Shown here: positions 25,291 through 34,912 of the stretch, one piece after another
Numbering within the stretch: the stretch's first letter is position 1
Layout of the letters: every line of letters starts with the position of its first letter
From: Dehalococcoidia bacterium
GTDB taxonomy: Bacteria > Chloroflexota > Dehalococcoidia > Dehalococcoidales > UBA1222
Direction of reading: 5' to 3'
NCBI GenBank assembly: GCA_009784845.1
Contig: WQXK01000002.1
Location: 1 to 40,851, forward strand
Length of the DNA: 40,851 nt
The notes under the pieces: generated by a model
What the model was told of the DNA's origin: nothing
Seen by the model: the letters and a program-made list of their open reading frames with translations, nothing else
Databases searched by the model: none
Position numbers and translations under genes: made by a program

Positions 25291-27774
25291 ATGAGACAAG
25301 ACAAATATACCGAACAGGCCCAGGAAGCACTAAATCTATCGCAGCAATTGGTCATGCAATATCACCATAGCCAAATGGATGTGGAGCATCTGTTTATGGC
25401 ACTGCTTACACAGGAAAAAGGTCTGGTGCGCGAGATTATAAAAGAGCTGGGGCTTGACATAGACAGCATTCGCTCCGATGTAGATAACGCCCTTAACCGC
25501 TCACCAAAACTCGGCTACCAGACACAGCAAATTTACGCCACACCGCGCATCAATAGCGTGATAATGGCAGCATCACAGGAAGCATCCCGTCTAAAAGACG
25601 AATTTATCGGAACGGAGCATCTTTTTATCGCCATAGCCACCGAACAACGCGGGCAGAGCGCTTTTATACTTAAAATTCATGGCATTGACCAGGAGAAAAT
25701 CTATGCCGCGCTTCAAAAAATTCGCGGCAGTCGGCGCGTCACCGATGCCGATGCAGAAAGCCATTATCGTTCTCTGACTAAATACAGTCGGGACCTAACC
25801 GAAATGGCACGTCAGGGCAAACTGGATCCTGTAATAGGACGAAATGAAGAGGTACGTCGCGTTATGCAAATCCTCTCACGGCGCACCAAGAATAACCCCA
25901 TCATTGTTGGGGAAGCCGGCGTGGGAAAGACAGCTGTCGCCGAAGGCGTAGCACAGCGTATCGCCGACGGCGACGTACCTGATTCTCTATTGGGCAAAAA
26001 AGTGATGGCTCTGGATATGGGATCCTTGGTAGCAGGGAGCAAGTTTCGCGGTGAATTTGAGGAACGCCTGAAATCTGTTATGGACGAGGTGCGTCAGGCT
26101 CAAGGCGAAATCATCCTATTCATAGACGAAATGCATACCGTAGTTGGCGCCGGAGCCGCAGAGGGCTCAATCGATGCCTCAAATATGCTTAAGCCGGCTT
26201 TGGCACGCGGGGAACTACGAGCCATCGGTGCTACCACGCTGGATGAATACCGAAAGTTTATTGAAAAAGATAAGGCCTTGGAACGTCGCCTGCAACCAGT
26301 CTATGTGGACGAGCCTTCTATTGCAGCCAGCATCGACATACTACGCGGTTTGCGTCCGCGTTATGAAGAGCACCACAAAATTAAAATAAGCGACGAAGCC
26401 ATTGAGGCCGCTGTCAAGCTAAGCCAACGCTATATAGCCGACAGGCATCTTCCGGATAAAGCCATCGACTTAATGGATGAGTCTGCCAGTAAAATCCGTC
26501 TGGAAACAGAAAGTGCCCCGCCGGATATAAAAGCATTGGGAGATAAGCTAAAAGCACTTATTTCCGATGAGGACAGCGCGGCCCAACAACAGGAATACGA
26601 CCGTGCCGCTGAGCTGAAAGCAGAAAAACTGCGCACTGAGACCGAATATAACCAAAAACGCAAGGCTTGGCTTGATCGCGAGAAGATCAAGCCTGAAGTA
26701 ACAGAAAACGACATCGCCAACCTTGTAGCAAAATGGACCGGCGTTCCAGTGTCCCATATACTGGAGGGAGAATCCCAGAAACTGCTGCATATGGAAGAAA
26801 GCCTGCACGAGCGGATGATAAATCAGGAAGAAGCCGTCAATGCAGTTTCTGAGGCTATTCGCCGCGGGAGAGCCGGGTTGAAAGATCCCAAACGCCCTAT
26901 CGGTAGCTTTATGTTCCTTGGTCCTACAGGCGTTGGCAAGACCGAACTGGCGCGCTCGCTAGCTTGGTTTCTTTTCGGGGATGAAAATGCCATGATCAGG
27001 CTGGATATGTCGGAATACCAGGAAAAACATACTGTGTCACGGCTTATCGGCTCACCCCCAGGATACGTTGGATTCGACGAGGGTGGACAACTCACGGAAG
27101 CTGTCCGGCGCCGCCCATACAGCGTCATCCTCTTGGATGAAATCGAAAAAGCGCATCCTGAGGTATACAATAGCCTTTTACAGGTGCTGGATGACGGGCG
27201 TATGACCGACAGCCATGGGCATACGGTAGATTTCAAAAACGCCATAATCATCATGACATCCAATGCAGGTGTAGCCCTTATCCGCCGCGAATCAGCTTTG
27301 GGCTTTGTAACACAAAAAGACGATGAGTTAACACGTAAAAACGCCTATGAGCGCATGAAAGAAAAGGTGATGACAGAGGTGCGTAAGGTATTTCGCCCTG
27401 AGTTCATTAACCGCATCGACGATATAATCGTTTTCCACGAACTGAGCGAGGAGCAGTTGGCTCAAATCGTAGAACTAATGATAAAGGATTTACAAAAGAG
27501 GCTGGAGGAACGCAAGCTTAGCATCAACATAACCGATGCAGCTAAAAACTGGTTGGTAAAAGTTGGTTACGACCCGGCTTATGGCGCACGACCACTGCGC
27601 CGCTCTATTGAGCGGTACGTGGAAAATCCATTGGCCAACAGTCTGTTAAAAGGCGAATTTAAGGAATATGAAACTGTAACTGTAGACTGCGGCGAAGATG
27701 GATTAATATTCAACACGCAAGAAACCAATACAGTCAAAAAACCACGTCGTTCTGCATCCAAAACGCAGGAGTAA
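25291..27774 (+). CDS. clpC: ATP-dependent Clp protease ATP-binding subunit ClpC
   Basis: ClpC is a hexameric AAA+ unfoldase that feeds substrates to ClpP. The 827-residue protein has two N-terminal Clp repeats (about 1-145), AAA-1 with Walker A GEAGVGKT (about 207-214) and Walker [11 protein letters not shown], and AAA-2 with GPTGVGKT (about 544-551) and [12 protein letters not shown]. It is ClpC rather than ClpB: the middle region is short and carries a UVR-like segment ([15 protein letters not shown], about 432-446) instead of the long coiled coil, and an LGF tripeptide (about 669-671, in SALGFVTQ) fits the ClpP-docking loop. It ends in a Lys/Arg-rich tail. It is in operon with hspR and dnaJ. 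Confidence 0.92.
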   Translation: MRQDKYTEQAQEALNLSQQLVMQYHHSQMDVEHLFMALLTQEKGLVREIIKELGLDIDSIRSDVDNALNRSPKLGYQTQQIYATPRINSVIMAASQEASRLKDEFIGTEHLFIAIATEQRGQSAFILKIHGIDQEKIYAALQKIRGSRRVTDADAESHYRSLTKYSRDLTEMARQGKLDPVIGRNEEVRRVMQILSRRTKNNPIIVGEAGVGKTAVAEGVAQRIADGDVPDSLLGKKVMALDMGSLVAGSKFRGEFEERLKSVMDEVRQAQGEIILFIDEMHTVVGAGAAEGSIDASNMLKPALARGELRAIGATTLDEYRKFIEKDKALERRLQPVYVDEPSIAASIDILRGLRPRYEEHHKIKISDEAIEAAVKLSQRYIADRHLPDKAIDLMDESASKIRLETESAPPDIKALGDKLKALISDEDSAAQQQEYDRAAELKAEKLRTETEYNQKRKAWLDREKIKPEVTENDIANLVAKWTGVPVSHILEGESQKLLHMEESLHERMINQEEAVNAVSEAIRRGRAGLKDPKRPIGSFMFLGPTGVGKTELARSLAWFLFGDENAMIRLDMSEYQEKHTVSRLIGSPPGYVGFDEGGQLTEAVRRRPYSVILLDEIEKAHPEVYNSLLQVLDDGRMTDSHGHTVDFKNAIIIMTSNAGVALIRRESALGFVTQKDDELTRKNAYERMKEKVMTEVRKVFRPEFINRIDDIIVFHELSEEQLAQIVELMIKDLQKRLEERKLSINITDAAKNWLVKVGYDPAYGARPLRRSIERYVENPLANSLLKGEFKEYETVTVDCGEDGLIFNTQETNTVKKPRRSASKTQE

Positions 27775-27776
27775 TA

Positions 27777-28430
27777 ATTACGGACAATCAGGATAGTCAA
27801 CCAAGCCAAAGCCGGCTAAAACGCCTGTTGCGGAAGTGGGAGTACTGGGTGGGAGCGCTCGCTGTACTCATCACTTTCGGCTTGGCGCTTTTAATGGTGC
27901 TTAATTGGCACTCTGTGGACCAAATGGCCGGTTATGGCTACGTCGGCGGGCTAATCGTGAGCGCTCTAGGCTGCAGCACGTGGTTCGTGCCAATTCCCAT
28001 GGCTGCAGTACAGTTTACACTCGGAGGCATCCTGCTTCCATGGTTTGGTCCGCTTTGGCTGGGGCCACTATTCGTAGGACTGGTATGCTCATTTGGAGAG
28101 GCGACCGGTGCGCTCAGCATCTACGCCGCGGGTTATAGTGGAGGCACCGGCATATCCGATAAATTCATCAAGGGACGTTCGGGGCGCTTTATTAGGATAT
28201 ATCAGTGGCTGATGAGATTATTGCAACGACGCGGGGCACTGGTGATGTTCATCTTGTCAGCGCTGATGAACCCATTCTTTTTCCCGGCGGCACTGACATG
28301 CGGTGCATCACGTTTTGGTTTAAAAAAATATTACCTGATTACTTTTGCCGGCAAGTTTATCAAATGCAGCATTATTGCCTACGCAGGGTATTTCGGGTTG
28401 CGCAGTTTATTTCAATGGCTGGGAATATAA
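27777..28430 (+). CDS. VTT-domain (DedA/SNARE-associated-like) membrane protein
   Basis: An integral membrane protein of the VTT family, with segments near WVGALAVLITFGLALLMVL, YVGGLIVSALGC, LPWFGPLWLGPLFVGLV and KKYYLITFAGKFIKCSIIAYAGYFG, and the SxFxP-like ALMNPFFFPAALTCG. Members of the wider family include lipid scramblases and transporters; the role here is unknown. The start is unusual. TTG 27828 has no ribosome-binding site, whereas AGGAG (27767-27771) lies 5 nt before an ATT at 27777 (an ATA lies at 27774), and the extra residues TDNQDSQPSQSRLKRLL look like a natural cytosolic N-terminus. I give the ATT start: 217 residues, or 200 from the TTG. It follows clpC by 2 nt. Confidence 0.75.
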   Translation: MTDNQDSQPSQSRLKRLLRKWEYWVGALAVLITFGLALLMVLNWHSVDQMAGYGYVGGLIVSALGCSTWFVPIPMAAVQFTLGGILLPWFGPLWLGPLFVGLVCSFGEATGALSIYAAGYSGGTGISDKFIKGRSGRFIRIYQWLMRLLQRRGALVMFILSALMNPFFFPAALTCGASRFGLKKYYLITFAGKFIKCSIIAYAGYFGLRSLFQWLGI

Positions 28431-28451
28431 TCCCTCACACAAAAACATTTT

Positions 28452-28480
28452 TTGCAGGGGAAAATAATTTGCGCTATAAT
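28452..28480 (+). promoter_or_regulatory. Promoter of purF
   Basis: TTGCAG (28452-28457), 17 nt and TATAAT (28475-28480). The leader to the ATG is about 27 nt and has no clear ribosome-binding site. Confidence 0.65.
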
Positions 28481-28513
28481 GTGCCCCAGTTTACAAGAAA
28501 CGTTTTATAAGAT

Positions 28514-29905
28514 ATGAATTTGCATGAGGCTTGCGGCGTCTTCGGGATTTACTCCAAAAGTAAAGATTTAGCTCGGCTTACCTATTTCGCTCTTTTCGCC
28601 CTGCAACACCGCGGGCAGGAAAGTGCTGGTATCGCCACATCCGATGGCAAGCGCGTTCAGGTGTTCGCCCGTATGGGATTGGTTTCGCAGGTATTTGACG
28701 AGGAATCCCTTTCAAATCTCACCGGGCATATCGCTATCGGACATAACCGCTATTCCACGACAGGATCGTCGCGGATTTGCAATGCTCAGCCACTAGTGGT
28801 TGGCAACGACGAAAACACCATTGCCATAGCCCACAACGGCAATATCACAAACACTCAACCGCTCATGAAAGAATTGTGCGACAATGGCTACACATTCAAT
28901 ACCACCACTGACGCTGAGGTCATCACCAATCTCATTCTGTCGTCTACAGAAAAGGATTGGGGTTCCCGTATCCGCCAAAGCATGCGTCGCTTGCAGGGAG
29001 CCTATTCTTTGACGCTGATGACCACTGACACCCTTTTCGGAGTGCGCGACCCGCTGGGCGTACGTCCATTGTGCCTCGGCAAAATGGGGGATGACAGTTG
29101 GGTTCTGTCGTCTGAAAGCTGCGCGCTGGACCACATTGGCGCTTGTTTCGTACGCGAAATCGAACCCGGTGAAATCGTAGTGATTGACGCCGACGGGCAT
29201 AGGAGTTACAAAGAGGAGTCCCCCAAGCATGCTTTGTGCATTTTTGAGTATATCTATTTCGCCCGTCCTGACAGCATAATAAATAATAGGCTGATATATG
29301 AAACGCGTAGCGCCATGGGAGCAGGACTGGCAGAAGAATACCCTGTAGATGCCGACCTCGTGGTCGGTGTGCCGGATTCTGCCACCCCAGCCGCCGTCGG
29401 ATACGCCACCCGCTCCGGCATTCCGCTGGGTATGGGACTCGTAAAAAACCATTACACTGGTCGCACTTTTATCGCACCGGATCAGCGCCTTCGCGACCTT
29501 GGAGTAAAGCTAAAATTCAATCCTATGCGTCAGTTGCTGGAAGGCAAGCGTATCGTACTGGTAGACGATAGCATTGTGCGCGGCACTACAACGCCGCAAG
29601 TCATACGCCTGCTGCGCAAAAGTGGCGCCAAGGAAGTGCATATGCGCGTTTGCTCTCCGCCACTCTGCTTCCCATGTTTTATGGGAGTTGATATGGCCAC
29701 CAAACGGGAATTGATTGCAACACATAAGAACATTGCGGAAATCCGCGATTACATCGGCGCCGACTCGTTGGGTTATCTCAGCTTGGATGGGTTGGTCAAG
29801 GCCACAGGGTTACCAAACAATTGTTTCTGTCTGGCCTGTTTTACCGGCGATTACCCAATGCCTGTTCAGCTGGAGATGGACAAGTTGCAGCATGAAAATG
29901 GCTGA
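28514..29905 (+). CDS. purF: Amidophosphoribosyltransferase
   Basis: PurF makes 5-phosphoribosylamine from PRPP and glutamine, the first step of purine synthesis. The 463-residue protein begins MNLHEACGVFGIY: a 6-residue propeptide is expected to be removed to expose the nucleophile Cys7. The Ntn glutaminase domain shows LQHRGQESAGI and GHNRYSTTGSS. The type I phosphoribosyltransferase domain shows the PRPP loop RIVLVDDSIVRGTT. C-terminal cysteines (CFPCFMGVDM; NCFCLACFTGDYP) fit the iron-sulfur-containing, Bacillus-type enzyme, in which such cysteines bind a 4Fe-4S cluster. Confidence 0.95.
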   Translation: MNLHEACGVFGIYSKSKDLARLTYFALFALQHRGQESAGIATSDGKRVQVFARMGLVSQVFDEESLSNLTGHIAIGHNRYSTTGSSRICNAQPLVVGNDENTIAIAHNGNITNTQPLMKELCDNGYTFNTTTDAEVITNLILSSTEKDWGSRIRQSMRRLQGAYSLTLMTTDTLFGVRDPLGVRPLCLGKMGDDSWVLSSESCALDHIGACFVREIEPGEIVVIDADGHRSYKEESPKHALCIFEYIYFARPDSIINNRLIYETRSAMGAGLAEEYPVDADLVVGVPDSATPAAVGYATRSGIPLGMGLVKNHYTGRTFIAPDQRLRDLGVKLKFNPMRQLLEGKRIVLVDDSIVRGTTTPQVIRLLRKSGAKEVHMRVCSPPLCFPCFMGVDMATKRELIATHKNIAEIRDYIGADSLGYLSLDGLVKATGLPNNCFCLACFTGDYPMPVQLEMDKLQHENG

Positions 29906-29935
29906 TAGACTTAGACGTTCTCCTGCACCTAAGTT

Positions 29936-29966
29936 ACTGAAAATCACACCTGGCAAAATTTTCAGT
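29936..29966 (+). terminator. Possible weak terminator after purF
   Basis: ACTGAAAAT (29936-29944) pairs with ATTTTCAGT (29958-29966) over a 13-nt loop, followed by TTTCTGG. The stem is A/T-rich and may be leaky or simply part of the purM promoter region. Confidence 0.3.
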
Positions 29967-29976
29967 TTCTGGCACG

Positions 29977-30005
29977 TTGGCTTTGTCAATACTGCCTGTT
30001 ATAAT
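29977..30005 (+). promoter_or_regulatory. Promoter of purM-purH
   Basis: TTGGCT (29977-29982), a 17-nt spacer and TATAAT (30000-30005). The leader is about 36 nt and holds the ribosome-binding site AGAGGA. Confidence 0.6.
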
Positions 30006-30047
30006 GAACTATTTCTTTCAAAATTTGGTTGATTTAAGAGGACTGTT

Positions 30048-31055
30048 ATGAACGACAAATATGCCGAGGCTGGCGTTAGTATTGATGTTGCAGACTCTAT
30101 CAAAGATGAGGTCAAACAGCTGGCGCCTGCCAGCTTCACCAGTGGTGTACTGGCAGGCCCAGGTTTATTTGGCGGGTTATTTGAGTTAAAAGGCTACGAG
30201 AACCCTGTACTGGTTTCCAGCGTGGACGGAGTGGGAACGAAGCTTAAACTCGCAGTCACTATGGACAGTTATGACAGCGTTGGCATAGACATTGTCAACC
30301 ACTCTGTCAATGATATTCTTACGTGTGGTGCCACACCCCTTTTCTTCTTGGACTACATCGCCATGGGGCAATTGTTACCGGAAAAGGTACGGGGTATTGT
30401 CAAAGGTTTGTCCAGCGCATGTCAAGAGGTAGGTTGTGCCCTCATCGGCGGAGAAACTGCTGAAATGCCTGGGTTGTATGCCGTGGCTGATTTTGACCTT
30501 GTAGGCACTATCGTCGGCGTTGTAGAAAAGAATCGCATTATCAATGGGCGTGAAATAACCTCCGGCGATATCATTCTGGGATTGCCGTCCAGCGGATTGC
30601 ATACCAATGGATACTCACTGGCACGGCATGTGCTCGGCGATGACCTCCAATCATTGAGCCAGTTCTACCCCGAGCTTGGACAAACCCTTGGGCAAGCCCT
30701 CCTTGTGCCACACAAATGCTACTTCAAGGAATTAAAGCCCCTGATGTCTTTGATAAAAGGTCTAGCGCATATCACCGGCGGCGGCTTTTCAGGCAATGTT
30801 CCGCGCATTATGCCAGAAAATTTCACGGCACATTTTGACACGTCCGCATGGGATGTGCCGCCTATTTTTAAATTAATTCAGGAACGTGGACAAATTACAA
30901 AAGACGAGATGTATCGCGTTTTCAACATGGGTATCGGTATGGTTATTATCGCCTCACCGGAAACCACAGATGAACTGCGCCGATGCTTACCGGACGTTGT
31001 ACAAATCGGGCGCATAACACCGCTGCAATGCAAGCAGAGGGTTATTCTCGACTAA
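30048..31055 (+). CDS. purM: Phosphoribosylformylglycinamidine cyclo-ligase (AIR synthetase)
   Basis: PurM closes the imidazole ring of AIR using ATP. The 335-residue protein shows the family blocks YAEAGVSIDVADSI, GPGLFGGLFELK, SSVDGVGTKLKLA, GIDIVNHSVNDILTCGATPLFFLDYIA, CALIGGETAEMPGLY, LPSSGLHTNGYSLAR and HITGGGFSGNVPR. It is related in fold to SelD, encoded earlier in the window. purH follows after 22 nt with AAGGAGA between them. Confidence 0.95.
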   Translation: MNDKYAEAGVSIDVADSIKDEVKQLAPASFTSGVLAGPGLFGGLFELKGYENPVLVSSVDGVGTKLKLAVTMDSYDSVGIDIVNHSVNDILTCGATPLFFLDYIAMGQLLPEKVRGIVKGLSSACQEVGCALIGGETAEMPGLYAVADFDLVGTIVGVVEKNRIINGREITSGDIILGLPSSGLHTNGYSLARHVLGDDLQSLSQFYPELGQTLGQALLVPHKCYFKELKPLMSLIKGLAHITGGGFSGNVPRIMPENFTAHFDTSAWDVPPIFKLIQERGQITKDEMYRVFNMGIGMVIIASPETTDELRRCLPDVVQIGRITPLQCKQRVILD

Positions 31056-31077
31056 AAGAATTAACAAGGAGAACAGC

Positions 31078-32610
31078 ATGAGAGCCATTATCAGTGTTTC
31101 GGATAAAAGCAACGTCACGAATTTCGCCAAGGGACTGGAAGAGCTTGGGTTTGAGTTATTCAGCACCGGCGGCACAAAGAAATCTCTGGTTGAGGCGGGC
31201 GTGCTTATTCACGGAATATCCGACGTCACCAATTTCCCAGAGATACTTGATGGACGCGTCAAAACACTGCATCCGGCGGTGCACGGCGGGCTGTTGGCAC
31301 GGCGTGACCTGCCGGCACATATGGCCGAACTGTCCAAAAATAATATCTCTCCTATTGATTTGGTGGCAGTTAATCTCTATCCATTTGTCCAGACTGTGTC
31401 CATGGATGGGGTTTCCCTGCAGGAAGCCTTGGAAAATATTGATATAGGCGGTCCCACGATGATACGGGCATCAGCCAAAAACTTCCCCAGCGTCATTGTG
31501 ATAGTGGACCCGTCAGATTATGAGCCGGTATTGTCCATGCTGAAGAACGGTGGTGTAGACTTAACAGAGCGCAAGCGTCTAGCACAGAAGGCATTCCAGC
31601 ATGTGGCAGCCTATGACACCGCCATATCCCAGTATTTACACCAAGACATGACAGGTTTTCCGGACGTCTTAACCATCTCACTCAAAAAACGCTACGACCT
31701 GCGCTATGGGGAGAACCCGCACCAAAAAGCTGCCTTTTATGCCGAGCAGAACGTAGCAAAATGCGACAGCGGAATCACGTGGGCTAAACAGCTTTGGGGC
31801 AAAGAACTTTCTTACAACAATATTCTGGACGCCGAAGCTGCCTGGACCGCAGCATCGGATTTTGCGGACCCCACTGTTGCCATCATCAAACATACAAATC
31901 CATGCGGGTTGGCCAGCCATTGTGACATTGATGAAGCCTACCGCAGGGCTTTCAGCGGCGATACCGTTTCGGCATATGGCGGTATCGTAGCATGCAACAG
32001 CACTATTAATCTCAAGATGGCCAAGGAAATGGAGCCCACGTTCTACGAAATCGTCATCGCCCCAGGCTTTGACGACGACGCTCTGGCTGAACTGCAGAAG
32101 AAAAAGAACTTGCGCATCATGCAGGTAACTCCAGACAACGCCGGCTCAAAAGACTACCTCAGTTACCGCCGTGTGCGTGGCGGAATGCTGGTACAGCAAG
32201 CAGACACACTGAGCGAAGATAACCTTGAGTTAAAAACTGTCACCAAACGCGCTCCAAGCGCTACCGAGATTGAAGACCTGCGATTTGCATGGCGTGCCGC
32301 CAAGCATATCAAAAGCAATGCCATCGTGCTGGTAAAAGATAGAACCCTTTTGGGCATGGGATGCGGGCAACCCAACCGTGCCGTGAGCGTATTCCTGTCC
32401 AAAATTAAAGCCGGCGAAAAGTCCAAAGGTGCCGTACTGGCATCCGACGCTTTCTTCCCATTTGCTGACGGCATAGTACAGGCAGCTGATGGCGGCATTA
32501 GCGCAATCATCCAGCCAGGCGGCTCAATCCGCGACGAAGACTGCATTAAAGCGGCTGATGAGCATAATATAACCATGGTTTTCACAGGCATACGACACTT
32601 CCTGCACTAA
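31078..32610 (+). CDS. purH: Bifunctional AICAR formyltransferase / IMP cyclohydrolase
   Basis: PurH carries out the last two steps to IMP. The N-terminal MGS-like cyclohydrolase domain (residues 1-190) opens MRAIISVSDKSNVTNFAKGLEELGFELFSTGGT and contains VKTLHPAVHGGLLARRD. The C-terminal transformylase domain has RYGENPHQKAAFY, LSYNNILDAEAAW, the catalytic IIKHTNPCGLAS (Lys-His), GMGCGQPNRAVSV and SDAFFPFADG. The 510-residue length is normal. Confidence 0.95.
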   Translation: MRAIISVSDKSNVTNFAKGLEELGFELFSTGGTKKSLVEAGVLIHGISDVTNFPEILDGRVKTLHPAVHGGLLARRDLPAHMAELSKNNISPIDLVAVNLYPFVQTVSMDGVSLQEALENIDIGGPTMIRASAKNFPSVIVIVDPSDYEPVLSMLKNGGVDLTERKRLAQKAFQHVAAYDTAISQYLHQDMTGFPDVLTISLKKRYDLRYGENPHQKAAFYAEQNVAKCDSGITWAKQLWGKELSYNNILDAEAAWTAASDFADPTVAIIKHTNPCGLASHCDIDEAYRRAFSGDTVSAYGGIVACNSTINLKMAKEMEPTFYEIVIAPGFDDDALAELQKKKNLRIMQVTPDNAGSKDYLSYRRVRGGMLVQQADTLSEDNLELKTVTKRAPSATEIEDLRFAWRAAKHIKSNAIVLVKDRTLLGMGCGQPNRAVSVFLSKIKAGEKSKGAVLASDAFFPFADGIVQAADGGISAIIQPGGSIRDEDCIKAADEHNITMVFTGIRHFLH

Positions 32611-32702
32611 ACTTAAAAAGAGCTTTAATTCCGTGGCTGGGCAACCGCAAATTTGTTCTAAGTGGCTGTGCGGAAACTCTGATTATTTCGAATCACTAAT
32701 TG

Positions 32703-32733
32703 CCAGAAGTATTTTCACAAAACGACCTTCTGG
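32703..32733 (+). terminator. Possible terminator downstream of purH
   Basis: CCAGAAG (32703-32709) pairs with CTTCTGG (32727-32733), followed by TCTTTTC. It lies about 90 nt past the purH stop and close to the convergent tilS stop. Confidence 0.35.
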
Positions 32734-32751
32734 TCTTTTCGATGCAGTGCG

Positions 32752-34155
32752 CTATACCAGCTGAAATTCCAGGCGCAAGATGCGCCTTGTTTGCGATGTA
32801 ACTTTGGCTCTCTCGTCCAGACGATATCCCACCAACCACACAATCCCAACAGGTGATACTACCAATGGGATTTTTTTGCGCCACAGCTTCGGGATACGGG
32901 CATCAATCATATACCTTCCCAACTTCTTTGTACTGCCTAATCCAAGCGGTTGAAAAATGTCGCCCTCCTGCCAACATCTAACCCACAGTTCCTCCCCTGT
33001 CGCATCCAAATCCATATACGCCACCATAGGATCGTCAACCATATCCATAGTCTGGACAATAGTCGCCTCCGCCAGCCAACCAGAGAATGAACCCTCTCCG
33101 GGTATAACCAACCTGTATTTGTTCTCCAGCGGCGGAAATGGGCATGATAAAACCTCCTCTTTGCCCAACCGGAAGTTATCATATCCCGTCAGGAAAAGTA
33201 ATCCGTGTGGTAAACTCATCTGCCGTCCGGCAGGTTTCTGCATTAGCGAGAGCATGGCATCAATATGGATGAATTCTATGTCATGTAAATCGCCAAGAAG
33301 CCTCTCCAGACAACCACGCAAAAGATGTCCCAACGCCGCAGGACCGGCGTTGGCCAAAGCGAGCCTGTCGAAGATAATAACATTGTTTTGAATTGTCATG
33401 GCTCGCTGTGCAAGACGCGACGTCTGATTATCCAAATGAGCCAATTCACCTTTTGCAGCAGATGACAACCGCAAAATCTCCTTTGAAACATTACTGTCTT
33501 GCATCTCCAGTAAAGGCAATAGTTGCAAGCGCATTTTGTTGCGCATGGGCACCGGATCTAAGTTTGAACTGTCAAGCCTTGGCAACAGGTTATGGCGCTC
33601 ACAATACTCCTGTGTTTCATTCTTTGTTATGTTAAGCAATGGGCGGATGATTTTTACATGACGTTTTCCAATAGTTCGGGAGACTATCGGCTGCAACCCG
33701 ACAAGCCCACTTACTCCACAACCACGAATGATATGCAGAAGTATGGTTTCAATCTGGTCATTTTGAGTGTGCCCTGTAACAATCAGGTCCGTACCATATT
33801 TATCCGCCGTCTGCGCCAGAAAAGCATACCTTGCTTCCCGTGCAGCTTCCTCCAAAGTCATCTTATGCCTGCGGCGCAATGACTGGACATCGGCACGTCC
33901 GATGTCTATGGATAATCCCATCTTAGATGTCAAAGCCTCAACATATTCGGCATCGGCTTGCGATTCTTCCCCACGCAACATATGGTCAAGATGGGCTACG
34001 TACAACCTCAACCTCAGTTCGTTCTTTAAAGTAGCCAATGCGTGCAACAGGCACACCGAGTCCGCCCCACCGGAAACAGCCACTATCAAACGGCTGTCCA
34101 ACAGGTTATTACCTCGAAAGAACGCCTCAATCCTTTGACACACATCGCCAGACAT
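32752..34155 (-). CDS. tilS: tRNA(Ile)-lysidine synthase
   Basis: TilS adds lysine to C34 of the CAU-anticodon tRNA-Ile, changing it to read AUA. The 467-residue protein has the PP-loop ATP pyrophosphatase motif AVSGGADSVCLLHAL (SGGADS at 28-33), VAHLDHMLRGEES, ARYAFLAQTADKYGTDLIVTGHTQNDQIETILLHIIRGCGVSGLVGL, and C-terminal tRNA-binding domains (LGSTKKLGRYMIDARIPKLWRKKIPLV). The start ATG follows a TATAAT by only 9 nt, so the mRNA is probably leaderless. Confidence 0.93.
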   Translation of the reverse strand: MSGDVCQRIEAFFRGNNLLDSRLIVAVSGGADSVCLLHALATLKNELRLRLYVAHLDHMLRGEESQADAEYVEALTSKMGLSIDIGRADVQSLRRRHKMTLEEAAREARYAFLAQTADKYGTDLIVTGHTQNDQIETILLHIIRGCGVSGLVGLQPIVSRTIGKRHVKIIRPLLNITKNETQEYCERHNLLPRLDSSNLDPVPMRNKMRLQLLPLLEMQDSNVSKEILRLSSAAKGELAHLDNQTSRLAQRAMTIQNNVIIFDRLALANAGPAALGHLLRGCLERLLGDLHDIEFIHIDAMLSLMQKPAGRQMSLPHGLLFLTGYDNFRLGKEEVLSCPFPPLENKYRLVIPGEGSFSGWLAEATIVQTMDMVDDPMVAYMDLDATGEELWVRCWQEGDIFQPLGLGSTKKLGRYMIDARIPKLWRKKIPLVVSPVGIVWLVGYRLDERAKVTSQTRRILRLEFQLV

Positions 34156-34164
34156 AACAACTCT

Positions 34165-34170
34165 ATTATA
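34165..34170 (-). promoter_or_regulatory. -10 box of tilS, predicting a leaderless transcript
   Basis: On the minus strand TATAAT (34170-34165) lies 9 nt before the tilS ATG (34155). No clear -35 box at normal spacing. Confidence 0.5.
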
Positions 34171-34279
34171 GCAGGATGTTAAAGGGGCGCAGGGCGAAAT
34201 TTTAGCTATGCATTACATCAAAAACAGATACAGGACGCATTGCCAATGGCGGTAGGAGGAAAAGCGCTTTGCCTTAGGT

Positions 34280-34912
34280 CTACAAAAAAAGGCGAGTGCG
34301 TTGCATTGAAAGTGGTGCATCAAGTCCAAGAGCTCGCGCCACCTGCTCCGGTCGTCCGGCACCGCTGCTGTCACAGCGTAGTTTCATACCCAATGTCGCC
34401 ACACCCTCTTTAAAAGCGAACAAGTGCAATTCATCAACTAATGGGCGTAAGTCATACGTCTTTACGCAATCATCACGCCGATGCTCCCAAGGCAAACTAT
34501 CACTGGCAAGCAAATTGTCAATGCCTTGTTGTACAACAGACACATCCGCTGCTGCCACCTGCACTTCATATTCAGCAAACCTTATCTGTGATTGCAATGT
34601 GGGCGATTCCGGCGGAACAGAAACCACTTGCTCAATTTCAAGTCCGGCTGGCAACTGAGGCGCCAGCATGCAGGCTAAAGCATGTCCGGATATAGGCTGG
34701 ACGGTATAGGCATCCATCAACTCACCTAATCCGGTAACACCCAACGCAAGCGGGGCAGCCAGCGACATGCGCGGATGAGGATTGAAGCCTTCGCTATAAG
34801 CCAAATCAACTCCGGCACGCCAGAAAGCACGATGCCACACACGGATTAGATCCAAGTGGGAAATGTACTTAATCTCTTCTCCGCGCTTAAAGCGTATTCT
34901 TAGACGATTCAT
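34280..34912 (-). CDS. DUF2344 / TIGR03936 protein (radical-SAM-linked)
   Basis: The 210-residue protein begins MNRLRIRFKRGEEIKYISHLDLIRVWHRAFWRAG and continues YSEGFNPHPRMSLAAPLALGVTGLGE, the DUF2344 signature. In other genomes this domain is fused to or encoded beside a radical SAM protein (TIGR03960 type) of unknown function; no such partner is in this window. Its ATG overlaps the 3' end of the broken CorC-type gene by 26 nt, so it was probably co-transcribed and coupled with that gene. Confidence 0.8.
   Translation of the reverse strand: MNRLRIRFKRGEEIKYISHLDLIRVWHRAFWRAGVDLAYSEGFNPHPRMSLAAPLALGVTGLGELMDAYTVQPISGHALACMLAPQLPAGLEIEQVVSVPPESPTLQSQIRFAEYEVQVAAADVSVVQQGIDNLLASDSLPWEHRRDDCVKTYDLRPLVDELHLFAFKEGVATLGMKLRCDSSGAGRPEQVARALGLDAPLSMQRTRLFL

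Noticed and set aside
25291..27774. Assignment of the Clp ATPase as ClpB
   Set aside because: No long coiled-coil middle domain; a UVR-like segment and an LGF loop fit ClpC.
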